Under the pieces are notes generated by a model. The model did no database searches, was not told the origin of the DNA, and worked only from the letters and a program-made list of their open reading frames with translations. From Gellertiella hungarica (lineage in GTDB: Bacteria; Pseudomonadota; Alphaproteobacteria; Rhizobiales; Rhizobiaceae): DNA of 64,000 bases. This document shows positions 1 to 8,954 of the stretch, piece after piece (positions within the stretch are counted from its first letter, which is position 1; each line of letters starts with the position of its first letter). Position numbers and translations under genes: made by a program. The DNA is taken from the NCBI RefSeq assembly GCF_014197145.1, contig NZ_JACIEZ010000014.1, positions 16,922 to 80,921 of the forward strand, read 5' to 3'.

Positions 1-264
1 CCGATGTCCCATTTGTCGAGGTGACGTATTGCTGCAAGCGCTCAGGCCCCACACCTCCAAAGTGGTTGCTCTTGATGCCCGTTCGCACGGCGACGCGGTT
101 AGCGCAAAGCTGTTCGTCTCCAAATTTTCCCCGCCTTTGGCTTCCTCGCGAAACAAAATTTTCCGCCGCCCAGCCTCCTTCGCTGCGCTCCGGCCTACGG
201 TGCGCACCGCTTTTCGCCGTGCCTTATGAACGATCATCGCAACCACCATAGAGGAGTGATTAAC
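1..264. other. Upstream stretch with no recognisable gene
   Basis: I see no convincing coding region here; the open frames are GC-rich shadows. It leads up to the DUF736 gene, whose Shine-Dalgarno (GAGGAG, 251-256) lies at its end. Confidence 0.5.
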
Positions 265-597
265 ATGAGCATGACCAACTTCATCCAGTTCGACAAAGAC
301 GACATCGACAACGCCAAGGGAACCGGCCTCATCTCCACCATCGACCGGGACCTGGACATCAAGGTTACACCGTTCGACTCCACAAACGAAAAGGCTCCGA
401 CGCATCGCGTCTATGCCAAGTCACCTCGCGGCCACGACATCGAAGTTGGCGGCATCTGGAAGAAGACCAGCGGCGAAGGGAAGCCCTACTACACGCTCTC
501 CATCAAGCGCCTCGGCTTCAATGCCAACCTGGGTCGCTATCCCGGCCAAGATGACCTGGCACTGCAGGCCATCATCGAGTGGGAACCGCGCGATTGA
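265..597 (+). CDS. DUF736 family protein
   Basis: A 110-residue protein of the DUF736 family, which is common on rhizobial and sphingomonad plasmids beside conjugation and antirestriction genes; its biochemical role is not established. The sequence shows the usual small beta-rich layout, with a charged first third, an EVGGIWKKTS segment near residues 65-75 and a closing AIIEWEPRD. I chose the ATG at 265 because GAGGAG at 251-256 sits eight bases upstream; an open frame extends back to 226 but adds a sequence unlike the family. A short inverted repeat follows the stop codon. The neighbours are a Fic toxin/antitoxin pair and ardC, a typical plasmid-establishment setting. Confidence 0.85.
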   Translation: MSMTNFIQFDKDDIDNAKGTGLISTIDRDLDIKVTPFDSTNEKAPTHRVYAKSPRGHDIEVGGIWKKTSGEGKPYYTLSIKRLGFNANLGRYPGQDDLALQAIIEWEPRD

Positions 598-610
598 TTG
601 CTCTTGGAGG

Positions 611-630
611 CCCGATCTCTGATCGGGTTT
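611..630 (+). terminator. Short hairpin after the DUF736 gene
   Basis: Arms CCCGATC (611-617) and GATCGGG (621-627) flank a three-base loop and are followed by TTT. It is placed just after the DUF736 stop, so a weak intrinsic terminator is plausible. Confidence 0.5.
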
Positions 631-717
631 CCACCCTCAAAGAGCCGGATTTCCTCGCTTTCGCTGGATATTCGGCGCGTTTCATGCTAAGTTGAGCAGT
701 AACTGGAGGCTTTGCCG

Positions 718-924
718 ATGAACGTTCATGCCCCCCGCCCCGATCGCTCTCCGGAAGCTGTTGCTTCCCGGAAGAAGGCCGTCGATCAGGCTCGCGCCGC
801 CAACATGCGGCAGGGTTACACCGGCGATCCGGTTTTGGAAGAAGCAAACGGCCGTTACGTTGCGGGAGACATCACTTCCGAGGAAATGCGCCAAGAGCTG
901 CTGGCCCGCTTCAAGCGGGCTTGA
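718..924 (+). CDS. VbhA-like antitoxin of a Fic protein
   Basis: A 68-residue protein resembling the VbhA antitoxin family, which binds Fic enzymes and blocks their ATP site with a helix carrying the motif [S/T]xxxE[G/N]. The second half, with a GDPVLE...RYVAGDIT pattern and a terminal amphipathic helix, matches the family layout. At the expected motif position the sequence reads A28xxxQ32G33, so both the Ser/Thr and the inhibitory Glu are replaced. The ATG at 718 is preferred because GGAGG (705-709) lies eight bases upstream; a TTG at 712 would be too close to it. It sits directly before the Fic gene, as expected for a pair, but a hairpin terminator separates them. Confidence 0.75.
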   Translation: MNVHAPRPDRSPEAVASRKKAVDQARAANMRQGYTGDPVLEEANGRYVAGDITSEEMRQELLARFKRA

Positions 925-946
925 TCATCACCTAGAGATTTGTCGC

Positions 947-975
947 GGCCGCCTGTGATCTCAGGCGGCCTTTTT
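947..975 (+). terminator. Strong intrinsic terminator between antitoxin and Fic gene
   Basis: Perfect 9-bp arms GGCCGCCTG (947-955) and CAGGCGGCC (962-970) enclose a six-base loop and are followed at once by TTTTT (971-975). The predicted Fic ATG begins at 978, only two bases after the T-run, so most antitoxin transcripts should end before the toxin. Confidence 0.85.
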
Positions 976-977
976 GC

Positions 978-2054
978 ATGAGGTTTCGCGTGGTCCGCGA
1001 TGATGAAGCCAAAGGCTCCTACACCTATCCCAACACTTCAGAGGATAAGGATTTCAAGGATGTTCTGAAGAACAAACTGGATATCAGGAGCCATTCAGCG
1101 CTGCGTGAAGCCGAATACGCTTTTACGGCTTTGAGACAAACGGAGCTCGCCGAGGGAAAAGGCCCTACCGGTAATCACGACGCAGCGCATCTGAAGGCTC
1201 TGCACGGCTACATCTTTCAGGATGTCTATGAATGGGCAGGACATACGCGCAATGAAAGTCCTGTCGTCGATGGGCAGCGGGTAGAGCCGGTAGGTGGGCT
1301 TTCGAAGGGCGACACGACCTTCCTGCACGGTTCGCGGATTGAAATGGGCCTCAACGAGGCGCTGAGGCCCGCCAGAGACGATCAGGGCCTAAGAGCTGCG
1401 ACACCTGAGCAATTTGCTGAGAAAGCCGCGCACGTCCTTTCTGAGCTGAATTACGTTCACGCTTTTCGGGAAGGCAATGGAAGGGCAAACGAGGCGCTAG
1501 TGGTCTCGTTGGGCCGCACCTACGGTCATGACATCGATCTTACCGTCATCACCAAGCCTCGCATGATCGAGGCATCCATTGAGACCACCAATGATCCGTC
1601 CAGTCCGGCGATGAAGCATCTCATCCAGGATGCGATGGATCCTAACCGCCGCGAGGCTATCCGCAGTGCCATGTCAGATCTTGAGCAGGCTGGCGAGAAA
1701 CCGTTCGAGCACAACATCCGCACGGCCCGCCCGGGCGAAGTGATCGAAGGACAGGTTCTCGGGCATGACAATCGCGTGGCGAGCCTCGTGACCGACAGGG
1801 GGATTGTGGCCGTTGACCGCGCTGACCTTCCCGAGCGGATGCCTCCCGACGACGAGGAGGTGAAGTTCACCGCTCGATCTGATTTCAAGACTCTGGGGCG
1901 GCCGGAACAGGTCCAAGATGCCCAATCGCAGCCAGGTCAGCAAAAGGCCCAAGAGCCTCAGTCGCAGCACATCAACGCCGAGCTTAAGGCTATCGAAGCG
2001 CAGCAGTTTGTCGATCGCCAGCGAAACCGCGACCAAGACGACCGAGAGCGCTGA
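978..2054 (+). CDS. Fic domain protein (VbhT-like) with altered FIC motif
   Basis: A 358-residue Fic protein. Family members usually transfer AMP from ATP to target hydroxyls, and VbhT is one that is moved through a conjugative T4SS. The FIC motif lies at residues 161-172 and reads HAFREGNGRANE. The catalytic His161 and the GNGR loop are intact, but the last Arg of the canonical HxFx[D/E]GNGRxxR is Glu172. Residues of about 235-300 resemble the small beta domain that follows Fic in Bep/VbhT proteins; no BID domain is present. The tail is highly charged (ends RQRNRDQDDRER) and resembles the end of the relaxase. The ATG at 978 has no visible Shine-Dalgarno and abuts a terminator, so a later start is possible. 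Confidence 0.85.
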   Translation: MRFRVVRDDEAKGSYTYPNTSEDKDFKDVLKNKLDIRSHSALREAEYAFTALRQTELAEGKGPTGNHDAAHLKALHGYIFQDVYEWAGHTRNESPVVDGQRVEPVGGLSKGDTTFLHGSRIEMGLNEALRPARDDQGLRAATPEQFAEKAAHVLSELNYVHAFREGNGRANEALVVSLGRTYGHDIDLTVITKPRMIEASIETTNDPSSPAMKHLIQDAMDPNRREAIRSAMSDLEQAGEKPFEHNIRTARPGEVIEGQVLGHDNRVASLVTDRGIVAVDRADLPERMPPDDEEVKFTARSDFKTLGRPEQVQDAQSQPGQQKAQEPQSQHINAELKAIEAQQFVDRQRNRDQDDRER

Positions 2055-2275
2055 CCTGCGACCCGGTCGCTGCAGTGAGGGCCTGTGTCATTGGCCGGGG
2101 TGCCGGAGCTCTGCGCTCTCCCCTGTCCGTTGGATGATTTGACGGACAAACTACGATAGCCCCTCCCCCATTCAACCGCTTGCGCGGTCCTACACTCCGT
2201 TGCGGCCCTACGGGTGCATGGGGTCGTTTCGCTATCTTCGGATCTTTGCCGTCAACCAACGAACAGGAGACGGCG

Positions 2276-2955
2276 ATGCAGAGCGTAAAGGACACCTACC
2301 AGCGGATCACCGACACCATCATTCAGCAGCTCGAGGCCGGCACCAAGCCTTGGATCTGGCCATGGCGCGGAAACAGCCGCAGGTCGGCTACGCCGCTCCG
2401 CGCCTCCGGCGAAGCCTATCGCGGCATCAACGTGGTCATGCTGTGGCTCTCCGGGCAACTCGCCGGCTACGACGAAAACACATGGATGACTTACCGGCAG
2501 GCTCAGGAGCTTGGTGCTCAGGTCCGCAAGGGCGAACAAGGAACCCTCGTCGTCAAGTACGGCACCTTCACGCCGAAGGAGCAGGAGGCGGACGATCGTG
2601 CAATCCCTTATCTCAAGGGCTACACCGTCTTCAACGTCGAGCAGATCGACAACCTGCCTGACCGCTTCAAGAGCCCGGCCGAGGCGGCGCCGATCGAGCC
2701 GGTTCCGGTTATCGACCATGTCGAAACCTTCATTCGGGCCACAGGCGCAAAGATAGCCTACGGCGGAAAGCAAGCCTGCTATCGCCCTGGCCCCGATGAC
2801 ATTCAAATGCCGGAGCGCGGTCGCTCAGCGAGGTTCATCTTTACAGCACGATTTTTCATGAGCTCGGGCACTGGAGCGGCGCAAAATCACGCCTTGATCG
2901 TGACCTTAGCGGGCGGTTCGGGAGCGAGACCTACGCAATGGAGGAGCTTATTGCC
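2276..2955 (+). pseudogene. ardC: ardC antirestriction gene, 5' part (frameshifted and split by insertion)
   Basis: This encodes the N-terminal ssDNA-binding domain and part of the zinc-protease domain of an ArdC-type antirestriction protein, which protects incoming plasmid DNA. The ATG at 2276 follows AGGAGA at a good distance. The frame runs to a MPER segment near 2812 and then shifts: the zinc motif HELGH and its surroundings (FHELGHWSGAKSRLDRD) are in another frame from about 2835, so a one-base indel lies at about 2812-2830. Coding then stops matching ArdC abruptly after ...MEELIA at 2955. The missing C-terminus, beginning EISAAFVCADLGI, is found in phase at 11149-11334. The gene is therefore interrupted by a mobile element and also frameshifted. 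Confidence 0.85.
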
Positions 2956-2956
2956 T

Positions 2957-2969
2957 TATCTTGACAGTC
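2957..2969 (+). repeat. Left terminal inverted repeat of the ardC-inserted element
   Basis: The sequence TATCTTGACAGTC pairs with 11129-11141 with one mismatch and lies one base inside the point where ArdC coding ends. Confidence 0.75.
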
Positions 2970-3024
2970 TGCACCGACTCTCACCCTAGTGGGGAGGTTG
3001 ATGCACACGCTGACGGAGGCGCTT

Positions 3025-3073
3025 TCCAGGCCGGACGCAGCGCTCCCAAATAGCTGGCGGAGGCCGGCCTGGA
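3025..3073. repeat. Inverted repeat near the left end of the element
   Basis: Arms TCCAGGCCGG (3025-3034) and CCGGCCTGGA (3064-3073) are perfect over 10 bp with 29 bases between. A second hairpin follows (CCCCGGA 3113-3119, TCCGGGG 3126-3132). They may be recombinase-binding arms or a regulatory structure ahead of the recombinase operon; no copy is visible at the right end. Confidence 0.5.
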
Positions 3074-3100
3074 GAGTGCCGGGCAAGTTGAACTCCTTCG

Positions 3101-4543
3101 TTGATGCTGGCTCCCCGGATAGGGGTCCGGGGGAAGGTTGAGCGACTTGTGGACAATGTAACGACGGTTTCGGACATCACCATTCAGGAGCGCCGATCAG
3201 CGGACGGGCTTGATGCCCATGTTCCGATGATCCTGCGGGACGGCAAGCTTTACGATCCTGATCTCGATCGTTTCTTTCTTGACCTACCCCTCAACGGCGT
3301 CCGCTCCCGCCACTCTCTCCGTGCCTATGGTTATGACGTCCTGGTCTGGGTCCGTTTTCTTTCGGAAGCCTGCGGCAAGACGGTATGGCAAGCTGACCGA
3401 CACGATGTTCTTGCCTATCATCGAGTTCGCCGCCGGGCTGAAGCTGGGCAGCGCATCTCGGCCTCTTCCTGGAATCGCGCCGTCGCCTGCCTGGACCGCC
3501 TCTATCGATGGGGCGCTCGGGAACGTCTGATCGCCGAAGCGCCCTTCAGTCACCGTTCCGTTTGGAGGCAGGGACATGGTGGTCGTCGTGCGCAGATTGC
3601 GGCGCGCAATGAGGCCTACGAGCCCGCTGCGCGCCGAGCGGATGTTAGCTTCGTCACCCTTGAGGACTATCGGATATTCCGGGATGTCGGTCTGAGGGGG
3701 CATCTCCCCGAGGGCGGACCGCGACCCGGCGCCCGCGATCGCAACGGCATTCGCAATGCGTTGTTTGCCGATCTTCTCGTGACGACAGGCCTTCGCCTGG
3801 AGGAGGCGTCCTTTCTGTTCGCCTCCGACCTTGCTGTTTCCGACCATCAGACGGACCGATAGGTTTGGCTCGATCTGCCCGACGCCCTGACCAAGGGCGA
3901 TCGAGGCCGCCGCATTCTTGTGCCCGGCCGGCTGCTTGAACAGGTACGCGCCTATGTTGCGGTCGAGCGCGCCCACGCGGTCCTCAAATTCCAGCGACGA
4001 TCGGGGTGGCAATCATTCGAGAGGCCAATCTTCGTTCGCCGAGAGCGGACAGCTTCAAGACTTCGATTACTTGATGGGATCGAGATTGCCCTCGATCTGC
4101 TCAGCGCTGACGAGCGCAACAGGATCATCGTCTGCGACGACGATGGCGCACCGCGCGAGCCGGCGGTGCTGTGGCTCACGGAGGTCGGATTTCCTGTCCA
4201 GCCGAACTCTTGGGAAGTGATCTTCGCCCGCGCTTCCGAGCGGTGCAGCTCTTTCGGCTTCGAGATCACCATCTCTCCGCACCAACTGCGACATACCTTC
4301 GCCGTGCATATGCTGGCGATGCTGATCCAGCACCGCCTTCGCGATGCGGCATTGCCGGCCGGCCCGATTGAGGGATACCGCCAAATTCTCGGTGACCCGC
4401 TCCAGCAAGTTCAGCGGCTTCTCGGCCACGCCAGTTTGGCAACCACCTACATCTATCTCGATCACATTGCCACGCGCGCAAATACTGTCGATGCGGCGGT
4501 CGAGGAACTGCTGGCGCTGCTCCCTTCGGAGCGTTCGCTATGA
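3101..4543 (+). pseudogene. ritA: Tyrosine recombinase 1 of the RIT module, interrupted by an in-frame amber codon
   Basis: Read through one stop, this is a 480-residue tyrosine recombinase with an N-terminal core-binding domain (about 50-150) and a C-terminal catalytic domain. The first catalytic Arg is in TGLRLEEAS (about 230-238), and HQLRHTF plus LLGHAS...TYIYLDH carry the later Arg/His residues and the Tyr nucleophile. A TAG at 3860-3862 splits it after residue 253; the downstream part (VWLDLPDALTKGDRG onward) continues in the same frame, so this is a single nonsense change, perhaps from CAG. Unless the amber codon is read through, the protein loses its active site. The stop at 4541-4543 overlaps the next start (ATGA). 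The exact start is uncertain: ATG 3104, TTG 3101 or a later GTG. Confidence 0.75.
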
Positions 4544-6324
4544 CGGGCCAGCCACGGAAGGGACGACCTGTCTGCTTTGTGCCCACCGATGGTACGGTAC
4601 CCGCCCAGGTCAGCGATCCGGTGATCGGTCTGCGCTTCAACATCCAGGCGCGATATGGGGGCATCGCAGAAGTAGATTTCACTGACCTCGAGCCAAGACC
4701 TTTGGCGATCGCTTTCGCTGGAGCTCTTCGCAGGCAAGCGGAGCTCGGCGGATCGTTAGGAGCGCGCAGCACGATCAAGCAGCATATGAACGCCTATCGG
4801 CGTTTCTTCGGGTACTTGAGACAATATACGCACGTAACAATGCCCGCCGACCTGAGCGCCGATGTCATCGACGGCTACGAGGATTTCCTCGAAGCCAGCG
4901 GGATGACGCCGATTCATCGCCACACCGTCGTTGCCAAGGCTATTCTGGCCTTGCGTTCGATCGACGCCGATCAGCCTGGTGTCCTTGGCGAAGCCCTCCA
5001 TCGTCGGCTCGGCTACACGAGCGCGCAGTCGGCCGGCAGATCTCGCCCACGCGATGCCTACAGTCCGTTTGTCGCAAGACAGCTTCGCGATGCTGCACGC
5101 GCTGACATTGGCGAACTGTTCCGGCGCTTCGGCAACCTGCCGAGTGATGAGGGCGACGAGAACCTTCGCAGCGTGACCGCTGAGGCATACGCGACGATCA
5201 CCGCCCATGGCAGGCTCAGCAGCGGGGATCGTATTTTCAAAAGCCTGTACTTCATGCGGCTTCGTCGGGGCCTGTCGGTCTCAACTCTCGCCGAGGACAT
5301 ACATGGCCGATACCATCTCCGCGCCGCTGACATTCCGCCCCTTCTTACATTTCTGTCGCTGGAGACAGGCCTGGAGATCGAGTGTTGCAAGACGCTGACG
5401 ATCGATTGCCTTCAGAATCCCGGCTCAGGTACGATCGAGATTGCCTATGTGAAGCGGCGCGCTCGCGGCGCCGAGCACAAACATATTCGCGTCCGTGATG
5501 GAGGGCTCGGCACTCCGGGCGGTCTCATTCGAAAGCTAATCGAGGTCACGGCCTTCACGCGTCAGTTCGTACCGAGCGATTGTCTCTGGCTCTATTATTA
5601 CACCGGGCGGAAGCAGCTTCGCGCAGGTGTCGAACATCAGCAGGAACTGGTCGACCGATGGACCGGAAGTCACGGAATCGTCGACGACAATGGCCAGCCT
5701 CTTCGGCTCGTTCTGTCCCGCTTGCGCAAAACCCACAAGGCGCTCTGGTATCTGAAGACGGACGGTCACATGGCTCGTTTCGCACTCGGGCACACGCCGG
5801 AGATCGCGGCTCGCCACTACGCAGACATTCCGTCGCTGCGACCGCTTCATGAGGCCACCGTAGCAGAAGCGTTCGCCGCGGCCGCCGCGGCCGCAGGTCC
5901 AATTATATTGGCGCCTGACGATGAGGATTCCTGGCAGCGACGCGACACCACGTCGGGAGGAAGCCGCAACGCCGATGATCTCCTGAATGGGGAACAGGAT
6001 GTCTGGCTGGCTGCGTGCTCGGGATTCGATCACAGTCCGTTTGGTGAAGTCGGGTCACCATGCCCGCAGCCGTTCTGGGGTTGCCTCGAATGTCGCAACG
6101 CGATCATCACCGCGCGCAAACTGCCGGCGCTCATCGCCTTCCAGGGTTTTATCGAGGCGCAACGCGCTGGGTTGTCAGCCGCCGATTGGGCCGTGAAGTT
6201 CGGTCGCGCCCACGACCGCATCACCAAGCAGATCCTGCCCGCCTTTCCCGACAGCTTGATCGATGAGGCCCGTCGCGAGGCGGAACAGCACTCACTCTAT
6301 CTCCCACCAGAGGCTCGACAATGA
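4540..6324 (+). CDS. ritB: Tyrosine recombinase 2 of the RIT module
   Basis: A 594-residue tyrosine recombinase/phage integrase-like protein. An N-terminal SAM-like core-binding region (about 75-170) leads into a catalytic domain. LSRLRKTHKALWYLKTDGH and the segment FALGHTPEIAARHYADIP (about 400-430) carry the late Arg, His and Tyr residues. A Cys-containing tail after residue 480 (CSGFDHSP...CPQPFWGCLECRNAI) resembles the zinc-ribbon-like extension seen in large recombinases of this type. Its ATG at 4540 overlaps the previous stop, and its stop overlaps the next ATG at 6321, so the three genes are probably translationally coupled. It appears intact, unlike the first recombinase. Confidence 0.85.
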   Translation: MTGQPRKGRPVCFVPTDGTVPAQVSDPVIGLRFNIQARYGGIAEVDFTDLEPRPLAIAFAGALRRQAELGGSLGARSTIKQHMNAYRRFFGYLRQYTHVTMPADLSADVIDGYEDFLEASGMTPIHRHTVVAKAILALRSIDADQPGVLGEALHRRLGYTSAQSAGRSRPRDAYSPFVARQLRDAARADIGELFRRFGNLPSDEGDENLRSVTAEAYATITAHGRLSSGDRIFKSLYFMRLRRGLSVSTLAEDIHGRYHLRAADIPPLLTFLSLETGLEIECCKTLTIDCLQNPGSGTIEIAYVKRRARGAEHKHIRVRDGGLGTPGGLIRKLIEVTAFTRQFVPSDCLWLYYYTGRKQLRAGVEHQQELVDRWTGSHGIVDDNGQPLRLVLSRLRKTHKALWYLKTDGHMARFALGHTPEIAARHYADIPSLRPLHEATVAEAFAAAAAAAGPIILAPDDEDSWQRRDTTSGGSRNADDLLNGEQDVWLAACSGFDHSPFGEVGSPCPQPFWGCLECRNAIITARKLPALIAFQGFIEAQRAGLSAADWAVKFGRAHDRITKQILPAFPDSLIDEARREAEQHSLYLPPEARQ

Positions 6325-8492
6325 TCAGTGCCGCGACCGTTCCTGGTCAACAGGAACTCGACCTCCGCCCGGTTCTCGCGTCCGTCCCGCTGAAGCCCGG
6401 CTTCGATCGGGGCAATCTCTCACGCTACGGCGATGCGAACTGGGATCTTGGGCCGGCCGTGTTCCGGGAGAACGCCCGCCGCTGCCATGTCACCATCAAT
6501 TTCGGGTCCGTCGAGCACGTCGGCGTGCGCGAGGCGCTTCGCGAGTTTCTCTATGCGCGCCTCAACTTCGATCTGCCGGGCCATCGCAAAAAGCTTCCGC
6601 CGGGCAGTGTGCGGCAGGTCTTCAACCGTGCGCGACGGTTTTTCGAGTTCGTTCGCGACGAGCTGGGTGACGTGGATATTCGCCGGGTGGATCAGCAAAT
6701 CCTCGACCGGTATGCCCGTCATCTTAAGAGTGGCCACACCCGCCAACCGGCGATGGTGGCTCAGCTGCTGGAGATCCCATTCGATCTGCGAGCTTACCGC
6801 GATCATCTTCCTTCCGTCGGCCTGTTCTTCGAGCCTTGGAGCGAACGGTCGCCGGCCCGGGTCGCCGGATATCGCTTCGTCCGCGAGAACCTGACGCCGC
6901 GGATTCCCGAAGACATAATCACACCATTGCTGTCGTGGTCGCTCCGTTACGTCACCGTGTTCGCCGCCGATATCTTCGCCGCGCGTGGAGAGCTGGAGCG
7001 ATTGGAGGCCCATTGCTCTGCACTCATCAAGTCGGATCAGGGACTCGGACGCAAGGAACGCCGCATTCGTCAAAGAAAGCGTCTACAGGACTATTTCGAT
7101 CGCCTGCATCGCGAAGGCCGCGGCGTGCCGATTTGGGGAACCGCGCATAATGGAATGACGCTACGCCATCCAGAGACCGGAGAGGTGACGCCGCCCGTCA
7201 ATTCACACCTGCTGCATCTTCATATCGGCATTGATGCGGTGGCAGAACCCAGGATGCATATCCAGTTGCTCGACGGCGCGCCTCGTTTGATCACCGCGGC
7301 CGTGCGTGAGCTTGGCGTCGAGACTGGGGGCATGGATACGCCTATTGCCATCCTGCCAGAGACCGGCAGCCACTGGCGACCGCGCTTCGATGGCAAGACG
7401 CTGGCGCACGAGGAGCGCATGCTTCAGACCGCCGCCTACATTCTCTGCGCCTATCTGACCGGTATGCGTGATTGCGAAGTCCAGGCGATGCAACGCGGAT
7501 GCCTCAGTCTCACGCGCAGTGATGACGGCATGATCATGCGCCATCGCGTCCGGTCGATGGCATACAAGGGCAAATCGAACCAAGGCGAGCCGGCCGAGTG
7601 GGTCACGATCGAGCCGGTAGCCAAAGCCATCGATGTCCTCGAGCACCTGTCGTTTCGGGCGGCCTCTGCCCGTGGGCTCACGACGCTCTGGCCTGTCCTG
7701 GCGGGCAAATCCTACTGCAAGGATTACCTGTCCGCCGAGATCGTCCGTCAGCTCAACCACTATCGTGACCATCTCAATCACCTGTTCAGCACGCCGGACA
7801 CGCCGGCTATTCCGAACGGGCCAGACGGCACGCCCTGGCGGATCACGACGCGGCAATTCCGGCGAACGATCGCGTGGCATATCGCCAACCGCCCCTTCGG
7901 AACGATCGCCGGCATGATCCAATACAAGCATGCCTCGGTTGCGGCATTTGAAGGTTATGCCGGCTCCAGTCGATCGGGCTTTCGCGCCGAGGTCGAGACC
8001 GAACGCAGCCTCGGCCAGCTCGACGATTTGCTGACCTATTTCGATGAACGCCAGGCTGGCGCGACCCCATCGGGGCCGGCGGCGGCACGTATATCGAAGA
8101 CGCTGGATGGGATATCGGCGGAACTTGGTCCACTCCCCGCCATGATTGCCGACCGCGCGCGGATCCGCACGATGCTCGCCAGCCTGGGGCGAACGCTGCA
8201 TGTCGGCATCCTAGCCGACTGCTTTTTCGATCCGGGCACCGCGGTCTGCCTGAAGCAGGCGACCAGCGACGCTAACACAGCGCCTCTGACGGCACTTTGC
8301 CAACCGACGCGCTGTCCGAATGCCTGTATCACCGCTAGGCATCGACCTGCCTGGGCGCGCTCGGCACTGGACGCCAAGAACCTGTTGAAGGAGAAGCGGC
8401 TGTCGCAGCTTCAGCGCAACGTTCTGCAGCAGGAACTCGAGCGAACGATGAAGATCCTGACCGACATCGACGAAGGCGCGGCACGGCGCTGA
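6321..8492 (+). CDS. ritC: Tyrosine recombinase 3 of the RIT module
   Basis: A 723-residue integrase-like protein, the longest of the trio. The first catalytic Arg is in YLTGMRDCEVQAM (about 380-390). RQFRRTIAWHIANRPFGTI and IQYKHASVAAFEGYAG (about 510-545) carry the second Arg/His cluster and the presumed nucleophilic Tyr. A Cys-rich tail (ADCFFDPGTAVC ... PLTALCQPTRCPNACI, about 630-680) suggests a metal-binding extension. It begins with an ATGA overlap with recombinase 2 and ends about 50 bp before the convergent HIT gene. In RIT modules the three enzymes are thought to act together; which one cleaves and which assists cannot be read from sequence. Confidence 0.85.
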   Translation: MISAATVPGQQELDLRPVLASVPLKPGFDRGNLSRYGDANWDLGPAVFRENARRCHVTINFGSVEHVGVREALREFLYARLNFDLPGHRKKLPPGSVRQVFNRARRFFEFVRDELGDVDIRRVDQQILDRYARHLKSGHTRQPAMVAQLLEIPFDLRAYRDHLPSVGLFFEPWSERSPARVAGYRFVRENLTPRIPEDIITPLLSWSLRYVTVFAADIFAARGELERLEAHCSALIKSDQGLGRKERRIRQRKRLQDYFDRLHREGRGVPIWGTAHNGMTLRHPETGEVTPPVNSHLLHLHIGIDAVAEPRMHIQLLDGAPRLITAAVRELGVETGGMDTPIAILPETGSHWRPRFDGKTLAHEERMLQTAAYILCAYLTGMRDCEVQAMQRGCLSLTRSDDGMIMRHRVRSMAYKGKSNQGEPAEWVTIEPVAKAIDVLEHLSFRAASARGLTTLWPVLAGKSYCKDYLSAEIVRQLNHYRDHLNHLFSTPDTPAIPNGPDGTPWRITTRQFRRTIAWHIANRPFGTIAGMIQYKHASVAAFEGYAGSSRSGFRAEVETERSLGQLDDLLTYFDERQAGATPSGPAAARISKTLDGISAELGPLPAMIADRARIRTMLASLGRTLHVGILADCFFDPGTAVCLKQATSDANTAPLTALCQPTRCPNACITARHRPAWARSALDAKNLLKEKRLSQLQRNVLQQELERTMKILTDIDEGAARR

Positions 8493-8539
8493 GGGGCTAT
8501 GGCAGACAATAGCGGGTTTCGCGCCGCCAGCGCCGCCGT

Positions 8540-8911
8540 TCAGCGCAGCAAGTCGCGGATCCCCCGGCCGGCCTTCGGGTCTTTTTCGTAGCGGCACACC
8601 ACATGCATATGGGCGTGGAAGATATGCTGACCGCCGGTCGCTCCGACATTCCATCCGATCGTGAACCCCTCGGGTTGGAATTGATCGAGCCGTCGCTTGG
8701 CTTCCGTCAGCATCCCACCGAGATCCGACCACTCTTCCGAGCTGAACTCGAATGGCGTCTCGACGTGGCGGAAGGGAATGACCATTGCGGACGGGTTCGG
8801 CAAGGTAAGCTTGAGCATCAAGTATTGCGTTTGATTGCTCGCCGCTGGCTCAGCTCCAGCCAATCCATTCGCAAGACACCATCGACAATTATCTATGTTT
8901 CCCTCTGCCAT
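8540..8911 (-). CDS. HIT family protein (histidine triad)
   Basis: A protein of about 123 residues of the histidine-triad superfamily, nucleotide-binding hydrolases or transferases acting on adenylated or nucleoside-phosphate substrates. The triad is visible as FHAHMHVV near the C-terminus, preceded by GWNVGATGGQHI, and an NCRWCLAN segment lies near the start. The start is not certain: the Met at 8911 (MAEGNIDNC) gives the usual family length, while an in-frame Met further upstream gives a longer N-terminus. It is convergent with the third recombinase and divergent from the TauE/SafE gene, inside the element that split ardC, so it is a passenger gene. Confidence 0.8.
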   Translation of the reverse strand: MAEGNIDNCRWCLANGLAGAEPAASNQTQYLMLKLTLPNPSAMVIPFRHVETPFEFSSEEWSDLGGMLTEAKRRLDQFQPEGFTIGWNVGATGGQHIFHAHMHVVCRYEKDPKAGRGIRDLLR

Positions 8912-8954
8912 ACCGACTGTCCAACCTCGTGATATCTGTGCATACATATCGCCC

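Noticed and set aside
8493..8539. Right end of the RIT element directly after the third recombinase
   Set aside because: A short GGCAGACA at 8501-8508 only weakly mirrors the left end, whereas 11129-11141 gives a 13-bp match and restores ardC.
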